NCBI GenBank assembly: GCA_024230695.1
Contig: JAAERC010000271.1
Location: 1 to 9,378, forward strand
Source of the DNA: Candidatus Zixiibacteriota bacterium
GTDB lineage: Bacteria > Zixibacteria > MSB-5A5 > GN15 > PGXB01
Direction: 5' to 3'
DNA length: 9,378 nucleotides
Shown here: piece by piece, positions 1 to 5,642 of the stretch
Layout of the letters: each line of letters starts with the position of its first letter
How positions within the stretch are numbered: position 1 is the stretch's first letter
Translations under genes and position numbers: made by a program
The notes under the pieces: model-generated
The model's input: the letters and a program-made list of their open reading frames with translations, nothing else
What the model was told of the DNA's origin: nothing
The model's database searches: none

Positions 1-167
1 ACTCTTTGAAATGCATCAATTGAATTGAAGTATTTCCCCTTATCGTATTCACGTTTGGCAAGTTGAAATTGTTCATCAGCCGTGCTGGCCAGCATTGCCT
101 TATTTGAGGTACAACCTGATATCATCAACAGGCCAATTAATCCCAAAAGAAGTAGTTGTGTCTTCAT
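1..167 (-). CDS. bamD: BamD (YfiO/ComL) outer-membrane assembly lipoprotein, N-terminal part, cut by the window edge
   Basis: The minus strand opens with ATG at 167-165 and stays open for 55 codons to the window edge, so only the N-terminus is visible. It has a bacterial lipoprotein signal: a Lys at residue 2, a hydrophobic run of about 12 residues, and the lipobox ISGC with the acylated cysteine at residue 19. A tetratricopeptide-like helix pair follows from about residue 31 (DEQFQLAKREYDKGKYFNS), which is how BamD proteins begin. BamD is the lipoprotein partner of BamA in the complex that folds beta-barrel proteins into the outer membrane, facing the periplasm. The ATG shares one base with the upstream transglycosylase stop (TAATG), which points to translational coupling. 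An AAGGAG at 182-187 lies 14 nt upstream, long for an SD, so coupling may matter more. Another TPR lipoprotein is possible because most of the protein is outside the window. Confidence 0.75.
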   Translation of the reverse strand, partial: MKTQLLLLGLIGLLMISGCTSNKAMLASTADEQFQLAKREYDKGKYFNSIDAFQR

Positions 168-811
168 TATATTTTATATTGCTCCTTCAGCATTTCATAG
201 TTTCCTATTACTTTATTTAAATAAGACTTTGGTAGCGGTTTATTTAATCTCATTCTTGATCTGAGCGCGGTTTCACCAAGATTATATGAAATAACCGCTT
301 TATGAACATCTTTAAATTTTAATATCATCTCAAACAAATGCAATGAACCTAATTGAATATTGAGCTCTGGTTCAAACAGGGTTCCATCGGCCTCCCAGTC
401 AACTCCTGCTTTATCTGCCAAACTGCGTCCCACAAAAGGGCGAATCTGCATCAATCCTTGTGCCCCTACTGATGAGACCTGCCCCCGCTTAAATGATGAT
501 TCGGTAAGTATCAGGGCTATCAGAAACAGCGGGTCGTAATCATACCGATCACACTCGGATGAAATTACATTGGCCAATTCAACTTTTTCTTCTTCAGTGA
601 AACCGATCTGGAAATCTTCAATCACCTGTAAGACCTGGACCTTTTCCTCCAGGTCCAAAATCCGTTTCTGTTGATATTCAATTTGTTTTTCGAGCTGAAA
701 CTTATCCTGAACCAGATAGATGATCAAAGCCGATTGCATAAAATAAATCAGAACAAATAAATAGGCTATCGGTTTCGATAGAAATATCCCCATTTTATCA
801 AACTTGTTCAT
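167..811 (-). CDS. membrane-anchored lytic transglycosylase, SLT domain (GH23-like)
   Basis: This 214-residue protein has three parts. Residues 1-12 are basic and are followed by one membrane segment at about 14-34. A short heptad-like coiled coil spans about 36-65 (DKFQLEKQIEYQQKRILDLE). A soluble transglycosylase (lysozyme-like) domain fills about 75-214. The domain shows the family hallmarks: the presumed catalytic Glu104 in ALILTESSF, then SVGAQGLMQIRP at 114-125, NIQLG at 151-155 and AVISYNLGE at 172-180. Such enzymes cleave the MurNAc-GlcNAc bond of peptidoglycan to give 1,6-anhydro ends. An N-in topology would place the catalytic domain in the periplasm, tethered to the inner membrane. 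The start is fixed by a strong SD (GAAAGGTGAG, 814-823) lying across the rimO stop, and the gap to rimO is 3 nt. The coiled coil suggests self-association or a partner, which is inference. The enzyme class is secure, but I cannot assign a specific Mlt name. Confidence 0.88.
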   Translation of the reverse strand: MNKFDKMGIFLSKPIAYLFVLIYFMQSALIIYLVQDKFQLEKQIEYQQKRILDLEEKVQVLQVIEDFQIGFTEEEKVELANVISSECDRYDYDPLFLIALILTESSFKRGQVSSVGAQGLMQIRPFVGRSLADKAGVDWEADGTLFEPELNIQLGSLHLFEMILKFKDVHKAVISYNLGETALRSRMRLNKPLPKSYLNKVIGNYEMLKEQYKI

Positions 812-813
812 AA

Positions 814-823
814 CTCACCTTTC
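814..823 (-). promoter_or_regulatory. Shine-Dalgarno of the transglycosylase, overlapping the rimO stop
   Basis: On the minus strand GAAAGGTGAG precedes the transglycosylase ATG (811-809), with the AAGG core 6 nt away. It contains the rimO stop codon TGA (817-815). Ribosomes ending rimO therefore release on top of the next initiation site, as expected for coupled translation. Confidence 0.75.
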
Positions 824-2137
824 ATACGGCTCAGAAAACAGATCGTATCCGTCGGCACTAGTTATTTTTACATCAATAATATCGCCAACATCTAATCCCT
901 TGCCCTTTACAAAAATAACTTGATCAATATCCGGGCAATCTCCGACCGATCTTCCTTCAGCCATATTAGCTTTTTTAACTTCATCAATAATAACCTTTTG
1001 GTTACTGTCAATCAAGGCAATATTTTTATCAAAAGCAATTCGTTGTTGTGATAACATCAACGCTTCTAAGCGAGTTTCGGCAATTTTATCAGAAACTGTG
1101 TTTTTTAGCCTGTTCGCGGAGGTTCCATCCTCATCTGAATATTTAAAGACACCGAGTCTATCAAACTCGAACTCATCAATAAACTTATGTAATTCTTCAA
1201 AATCTTTGTCTGTTTCTCCCGGAAACCCTGTAATAAATGTCGTTCTGATAATATTATCTGATGATAATTCCCGGATTTTATTTATTATGTTTTCAATTTT
1301 CTTGCGAGTTACCTTACGATTCATCGACTTCAGAATATTATCACTTATATGTTGAAGTGGAATATCAAAATAGCCAAGAGTTTTATCCGAATAGGTCATA
1401 TGCTCAATTAACTCATCAGTGACTGATTCGGGGTGCAAATACATCAATCTGATCCACTTTATCCCATCAAGAGCTTCCAGCTCATTTAGTAGTTCAATTG
1501 CAGTGGTTCCATCGTTGAGATCACGGCCGTATCCAGTTCCCTCCTGAGAAACAAGAATCAATTCTTTTTTGCCGTTCTCGGCCAATAGTTTTGCTTCAGT
1601 CAATATGTCATCCGTTGAACGGGAGCGATATTTCCCTCTTATATTTGGAATGGCGCAATAACTGCAAAATCGATCACAACCGTCAGCGATTTTTATATAT
1701 TCATAAGGATAAACAGTATCTATATACCGAGGCAAATCACTTATAAACTTCAAATCCGTTCTGACATTATCAGTAACTGAAATCACTCCTGATTTGTTTT
1801 TTTCGATAGCATCAATCAAATCATCGATTTTTTCCAATCCAAAAATGCCATCCACATTATCCAAGTCATCTAATAATTCCTGACCATATCTCTGCGATAA
1901 ACATCCGGTGACATATAACCGGTTTATCTGTCCCGCCTGTTTTAATTTTTCATATTGAAGAATTTCCTGAATTGATTCTTCCTTCGCAGGTAAAATAAAG
2001 CCGCAAGTATTCACGATGACAATCTCGGCATTATTTTCAATGGTTAACTCATGTCCGGCATCAATTAGTTTCCCGGTGATATAATCACCATCAACATCGT
2101 TTTTAGGACACCCGAGTTTTTTTAAAAAGAACTTCAT
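815..2137 (-). CDS. rimO: ribosomal protein S12 methylthiotransferase RimO
   Basis: This is a 440-residue radical-SAM methylthiotransferase of normal family length. RimO adds a methylthio group to the conserved aspartate of ribosomal protein S12 in the cytoplasm, using two 4Fe-4S clusters. The N-terminal MTTase domain supplies Cys10 (in LGCPKN, a RimO-type rather than MiaB-type motif), Cys45 (NTCGF) and Cys79 (VTGC). The radical-SAM domain has CxxxCxxC at Cys154, Cys158 and Cys161 (DGCDRFCSYCAIPNIRG). TGFPGET at 303-309 and a C-terminal TRAM domain from about 373 complete the architecture. GRSVGDCPDID at 395-405 is the RimO form of the TRAM junction. The segment VSQEGTGYGRD at 196-206 departs from the usual QD-T-x-YG pattern. 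The ATG lies 5 nt after the lolA stop with no obvious SD, so it probably depends on lolA translation. The call is firm; the odd motif is noted separately. Confidence 0.95.
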   Translation of the reverse strand: MKFFLKKLGCPKNDVDGDYITGKLIDAGHELTIENNAEIVIVNTCGFILPAKEESIQEILQYEKLKQAGQINRLYVTGCLSQRYGQELLDDLDNVDGIFGLEKIDDLIDAIEKNKSGVISVTDNVRTDLKFISDLPRYIDTVYPYEYIKIADGCDRFCSYCAIPNIRGKYRSRSTDDILTEAKLLAENGKKELILVSQEGTGYGRDLNDGTTAIELLNELEALDGIKWIRLMYLHPESVTDELIEHMTYSDKTLGYFDIPLQHISDNILKSMNRKVTRKKIENIINKIRELSSDNIIRTTFITGFPGETDKDFEELHKFIDEFEFDRLGVFKYSDEDGTSANRLKNTVSDKIAETRLEALMLSQQRIAFDKNIALIDSNQKVIIDEVKKANMAEGRSVGDCPDIDQVIFVKGKGLDVGDIIDVKITSADGYDLFSEPYER

Positions 2138-2142
2138 TAAAT

Positions 2143-2760
2143 CTATGGAAGTAAAATTATCTCAGTCGAATCGGGCAGATTTATTTCAAATAGATTATTT
2201 TCAATTTTGTCAAAAATAAATTGCTCGGTAATATAAATACAATTCAGATCATCATTTAGGTCATAATATTCAATCTTTGAGATATGATCTTTTTTATGAC
2301 TTAAAATAATTTTCATGGCATCGGGTAATGCATCATCGGTCTTATCCAATTTAAATAACTTATACTCCAGATCCTGCTGTATAACTTTTGTGTTATAATA
2401 AGAATCAATATCTTTAAAAAAGGCAAGCCGATTATCAACAACTTCTTCCTCTTTTATTACCCGTTTAGTTGCCTGGTTATTTTCTGCTGAATACTCCCAG
2501 TTATATTTTCCATCATTCAAATAAATATCATTATTTATAACTGCCTGATAACGCCCATCTTTGGCCAAAATTATTTTACCAAAGGCACTGTCAATATCAT
2601 TAAAGACTTTTGATTCAATAGTTATTAAAACATCCAGTTGAACAACCGCAGAGGAATTAATTCTATTTTTTATCAGATTAAATTTGTCTTCCGAATTGAC
2701 GTTAATGGCTGTCAAACAAACTAGTCCAATAATTAAAATATTTATTGTTCTATTTTTCAT
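2143..2760 (-). CDS. lolA: LolA-like outer-membrane lipoprotein carrier
   Basis: This 205-residue protein has a Sec signal peptide (about residues 1-23: MKNRT, then a hydrophobic core, probably cleaved around NVNS/ED). The mature part resembles LolA/LolB-type half-barrels. It has repeated short beta-strand segments, with the family-like AFGKIILAKDGRYQAVINN at about 59-77, then NDGKYNWEYSAENNQ at about 81-95, and a C-terminal FEINLPDSTEIILLP. LolA shuttles outer-membrane lipoproteins across the periplasm from LolCDE. Sequence conservation is modest, so the assignment also rests on context: lolA directly downstream of ftsK is a common arrangement in Gram-negative bacteria. The gene starts 26 nt after the ftsK stop. 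The in-frame codon three positions upstream of this ATG is a stop, so no longer start exists. No SD is visible. A downstream BamD lipoprotein would be a natural client (inference). Confidence 0.75.
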   Translation of the reverse strand: MKNRTINILIIGLVCLTAINVNSEDKFNLIKNRINSSAVVQLDVLITIESKVFNDIDSAFGKIILAKDGRYQAVINNDIYLNDGKYNWEYSAENNQATKRVIKEEEVVDNRLAFFKDIDSYYNTKVIQQDLEYKLFKLDKTDDALPDAMKIILSHKKDHISKIEYYDLNDDLNCIYITEQFIFDKIENNLFEINLPDSTEIILLP

Positions 2761-2786
2761 AATGAATTATACGGAAATAACTAATA

Positions 2787-5090
2787 TCAGTTCCGTCCGG
2801 TTAATGAACGTGAAGCAAGAAGTTCATCAAGATACGCACGATCTACCAAAACCTCACGAGCCTTACTACCATCATAGGTAGAAACTATTTTTGCATCTTC
2901 CAGTTTATCTATTAAACGAGCCGCTCTTTGATAGCCAATTCCAAGCTTTCTCTGAAGTAATGAAACCGAGCCCTGTTTATGGCGAATAACTGTGTCTGCC
3001 GCCTCGATAAATATTGGGTCGCTGAGATCGATAGCATCCCGGACCTCTTGTTCCTTCTGCTGGACTTCCTCGGGAACCTTCTCCTCTTCGGGAATTTGAG
3101 CCAATAAAAATTGAACCAATTGATTGGTTTCCTCGCTGGATATAAAGGCCCCATGAAGTCTTGTTGGTTCCGGCTGACCCGGCTGCAAAAATAACATATC
3201 TCCATTGCCTAGAAGTTTTTCGGCGCCATTACAATCAAGAATTGTCCGAGAATCAATTTTGGTCGCCACCTGAAAAGCAATACGAGCCGAGAAATTGGCT
3301 TTAATCAATCCTGTGATAACATCAACCGACGGTCTTTGAGTCGCCAGTATTAAATGAATACCAACAGCGCGGGCCATCTGGGCCAATCTCGTAATAAGCA
3401 TCTCTATTCGGGACGATGAAGCCGCCATCATCATATCTGCCAGCTCATCAACAATAATAACAATATATGGTAACTTCTCTTCGTCCTTTTTCTGTTTGGC
3501 ATTATAATCCTGGATACTGCGTACAGCCACACCGGCCAATTTTTTATATCTGTTTTCCATCTCAACAACAGCATCTGAGAGAACTTTCTCGGCCCTCTTG
3601 GCATTTGTCACAACCGGTCGCCCCAAATGAGGAATCCCGGAATATACCGACAACTCAAGCATTTTTGGATCAATAAAAATCAGCTTTACTTCTTCGGGAT
3701 GAAGCCTATAAATAAGTGAAGTAATAACAACATTAATACAAACCGACTTGCCCGACCCGGTCGCCCCAGCGATAAGCATATGAGGCATTTTTGCCAGATC
3801 AGTCACAAACGGTTTGCCAGAAATTGATTTACCGAGAGCAAGCGGCAACTTATGACGGCTGTCCGAATATGTTTCTGAACTCAGTATTTCTTTTAGATAA
3901 ACAAGTTTGGCGTTGCGATTTGGAATCTCAATCCCAATTGCCGCCTTACCTGGAATAGGAGCGACAATTCTGATTCTCTTGGCTTTTAATGCCAACGCCA
4001 AATCATCTGACAAATTAATTATCTTATTTATTTTAACCCCGGCCGCAGGCTTGAATTCATATCTGGTAATTATGGGGCCGGGATACTTATCTATATGCCC
4101 GTCAATAGTTATATCAAATGTCTCAAGTGTTTCTTTAAGTGCCCGCGCCGTAAAAGCAAGCTCGTCGGGGCTGACGGATGTTCCGGGATCCGGGTTATCT
4201 TCCAGTATTTCTAACCCTGGGAAATCATAATCCTGAGTTGTTCGACCAATTTTTGCCGGCTTTTCAGCTACTTTCTTACGAAGAGTTACTTTCTTTTTTA
4301 ATGGATCATTTTTCGATTGATCCTCATTATTGTCCAATTCAAGCTCGGCGTTTATTGAAGGGGGTTCCGGTTTTGGTAATCGGTCAGTTTCATTATCAGG
4401 GATATTATACTTTTCGGCTAGTTTCTTTTCTTTAAAATTTTTATACTTTGATGGAATACTACCAAAGAGATCAAAGAATGATGAGAATAATTCTCCACTA
4501 AGGCGTCCAAGAGTGGCAAAGCCAAAGCGTCCTGGTCGATTCCAAATTATAGCATGAAGATTATAGGAGTGTCCAAGCAGAGTGATCCAGACAAGAACCC
4601 CGCCGCCTAAAATCAAAAATGAGCCGGTAACTCCAACAACTTTCATTAATGGATAGGTCAGATAAAAGAAAATATAGCCGCCATACGCTCTAAAATGATC
4701 AATAGCATATTCAAATGATGACAATAAAGAAACATTCAGGATCATCGTAATAAGTATTGAGATCGAACATATCCCCCAGAGAGGTAATGTCAATTTCTTT
4801 CTCCATTCAAATTCCAGAAGAGAAAAAGAAACCATCATTAATAAAACGGGAATAAAAAATGATATCCATCCAAAAAAGAAAAACAAGATATAAGATGTAA
4901 AGGCACCGACAATCCCAACCTGATTGGCGAAGTTTATCTCAAATGGATTATCCTGATCAACAATCCTGCGGTCATCGTAACCAGAATGGGTCGCCAAAGA
5001 AACTATTAGCAACATCGAAAAGACGATCAAAAGAATCCCAAGAATTCGCCTTTTTTTTTCATCGTTCTTTTTTTTCTTTCGGGAAGTCAT
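2787..5090 (-). CDS. ftsK: DNA translocase FtsK
   Basis: This 767-residue FtsK/SpoIIIE translocase couples chromosome dimer resolution and segregation to division at the septum. A very basic N-terminus (KKKKNDEKKRR) precedes a membrane domain with four or five hydrophobic segments between about 15 and 175. A charged linker (about 215-290) follows, short compared with the long linker of E. coli FtsK. The alpha/beta motor domain has Walker A at 442-449 (GATGSGKS), Walker B with VIIVDEL at 544-550, and LILATQRPSVDVITG at 580-594. The C-terminal gamma winged helix, which reads polar chromosomal motifs, lies at about 705-750 (GSVSLLQRKLGIGYQRAAR). All three functional parts are present and intact. 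The start sits 61 nt downstream of the HU terminator hairpin, so the gene should have its own promoter. The SD is weak (GAGAG about 13 nt upstream). Alternating A-runs of 9 and 8 nt encode the N-terminal lysines. Confidence 0.97.
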   Translation of the reverse strand: MTSRKKKKNDEKKRRILGILLIVFSMLLIVSLATHSGYDDRRIVDQDNPFEINFANQVGIVGAFTSYILFFFFGWISFFIPVLLMMVSFSLLEFEWRKKLTLPLWGICSISILITMILNVSLLSSFEYAIDHFRAYGGYIFFYLTYPLMKVVGVTGSFLILGGGVLVWITLLGHSYNLHAIIWNRPGRFGFATLGRLSGELFSSFFDLFGSIPSKYKNFKEKKLAEKYNIPDNETDRLPKPEPPSINAELELDNNEDQSKNDPLKKKVTLRKKVAEKPAKIGRTTQDYDFPGLEILEDNPDPGTSVSPDELAFTARALKETLETFDITIDGHIDKYPGPIITRYEFKPAAGVKINKIINLSDDLALALKAKRIRIVAPIPGKAAIGIEIPNRNAKLVYLKEILSSETYSDSRHKLPLALGKSISGKPFVTDLAKMPHMLIAGATGSGKSVCINVVITSLIYRLHPEEVKLIFIDPKMLELSVYSGIPHLGRPVVTNAKRAEKVLSDAVVEMENRYKKLAGVAVRSIQDYNAKQKKDEEKLPYIVIIVDELADMMMAASSSRIEMLITRLAQMARAVGIHLILATQRPSVDVITGLIKANFSARIAFQVATKIDSRTILDCNGAEKLLGNGDMLFLQPGQPEPTRLHGAFISSEETNQLVQFLLAQIPEEEKVPEEVQQKEQEVRDAIDLSDPIFIEAADTVIRHKQGSVSLLQRKLGIGYQRAARLIDKLEDAKIVSTYDGSKAREVLVDRAYLDELLASRSLTGRN

Positions 5091-5151
5091 TTTATTAAAA
5101 TATCTCTCATAATATAAACAATTACGTATCTAAGCCTGTTAATCAAATAAA
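5091..5151 (-). promoter_or_regulatory. presumed promoter/leader region of the ftsK operon
   Basis: This AT-rich 61-nt stretch lies between the HU terminator and the ftsK ATG. A promoter is expected here because the terminator separates ftsK from hup. On the minus strand TATATTATG at about 5110-5118 is a plausible -10 region. I see no well-spaced TTGACA-like -35 and no Bacteroidetes-type TAnnTTTG. The call therefore rests mostly on position. Confidence 0.3.
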
Positions 5152-5180
5152 AATAAGGCAGAGCCTAACCCTGCCTTATT
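5152..5180 (-). terminator. intrinsic terminator after the HU gene
   Basis: On the minus strand AATAAGGCAG pairs perfectly over 10 bp with CTGCCTTATT around a 9-nt loop. A T-rich tail (TTTATTTGATT) follows. It begins 21 nt after the HU stop codon. It should end hup transcription and insulate the ftsK operon. The A-rich sequence on the other flank could let it work weakly in the opposite direction, but no plus-strand gene needs that. Confidence 0.85.
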
Positions 5181-5201
5181 ATAAAAAATAACTGATCCGC
5201 C

Positions 5202-5477
5202 CTACTTCTTAACAGCTTCTTTCAATGATTTTCCAGCTTTAAAATGAGGAACCTTGGTTGCCGGGATATTTATCTTGGCGCCGGTCTGTGGGTTACGTCC
5301 AACACGAGCTTTTCTTTTGGAGACTGAGAAGGTGCCAAATCCAACAAAGCTGACTTTGTTACCCTTTTTGAGATTCTTTGTTACGTTTCCGATGAAGCTG
5401 TGTAAGGCATCGGAGGCCTGACGTTTATTAATCCCTGCGTCAGTGGCAATTTTACCAATCATTTCTTCCTTGGTCAT
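5202..5477 (-). CDS. hup: HU-family DNA-binding protein
   Basis: This 91-residue protein has the full length of an HU/IHF subunit. The N-terminal helices (MTKEEMIGKIATDAGINKRQ) form the dimer body. The family signature GFGTFSVSKRKARVGRNPQTG is at 46-66, with the DNA-intercalating arm and its RNPQTG tip at 61-66. The C-terminal helix ends in KAGKSLKEAVKK. HU dimers bend DNA and help compact the nucleoid. It resembles HU more than IHF, though single-subunit families in these phyla are hard to split. AAAGGA at 5487-5492, 9 nt upstream of the ATG, is a clear SD. The gene stands alone: 165 nt separate it from lptD and a strong terminator follows, as expected for a highly expressed monocistronic gene. 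Confidence 0.95.
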   Translation of the reverse strand: MTKEEMIGKIATDAGINKRQASDALHSFIGNVTKNLKKGNKVSFVGFGTFSVSKRKARVGRNPQTGAKINIPATKVPHFKAGKSLKEAVKK

Positions 5478-5642
5478 TCCCTTGTTTCCTTTACTTTAAG
5501 GTTAATGGTTTTTTCCTTTTTTTACAGAAAAATGCTTTGTAAATGCCATGTCAACAAAAATATTCAATAATAATTTAATTTTATGCAGTATTTTTGCGGG
5601 CTCAGAGACAATTTCGCCTGTCAGCCTTAGAAGTATGAGATA
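5478..5642 (-). promoter_or_regulatory. lptD-hup intergenic region with candidate hup promoter
   Basis: This is the longest non-coding stretch in the window and should carry the hup promoter. On the minus strand a perfect TTGACA is at 5554-5549, but the hexamer 17 nt further on is TTTTCT, a poor -10. Other spacings are no better (TGTAAA lies 22 nt away). Just downstream of the TTGACA, GCATTT occurs twice, 11 bp apart (5541-5546 and 5530-5535). The sequence around 5560-5590 is very AT-rich and might act as an upstream element. The transcription start cannot be fixed by eye. Confidence 0.4.
5599..5626 (-). other. bulged hairpin shortly after the lptD stop
   Basis: On the minus strand GGCT-GACA pairs with TGTC-TCTG-AGCC, giving two 4-bp stems with a 4-nt bulge on the 3' side. 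It begins about 17 nt past the lptD stop. No clean T-run follows (CGCAAAAATACTGC), so it is not a convincing intrinsic terminator. It could be a 3'-end stabilising structure, or chance. Confidence 0.25.

Noticed and set aside
82..264. Plus-strand open frame of 60 codons at the left edge
   Set aside because: It is antisense to the bamD lipoprotein signal and the transglycosylase C-terminus, both supported by clear motifs.
1098..1355. Plus-strand open frame of 85 codons inside rimO
   Set aside because: It is antisense to the conserved radical-SAM domain; no family features and no promoter.
2912..3205. Second minus-strand frame of 97 codons overlapping ftsK
   Set aside because: It is out of frame with ftsK across its conserved motor and gamma regions, and its product looks like shifted coding sequence.
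3907..4230. Plus-strand open frame of 107 codons inside ftsK
   Set aside because: It is antisense to the conserved FtsK alpha domain. Its Ser/Leu-rich composition is what an opposite frame of such coding DNA gives.
5599..5626. Intrinsic terminator for alaS-lptD
   Set aside because: The stem is broken by a 4-nt bulge and no T-run follows. I kept it only as a low-confidence structure.
5091..5642. tRNA or small RNA gene in the gaps around hup
   Set aside because: Neither gap shows a cloverleaf, a TTCGANNC-like T-loop or a conserved riboswitch core. Both are AT-rich leader or terminator sequence.
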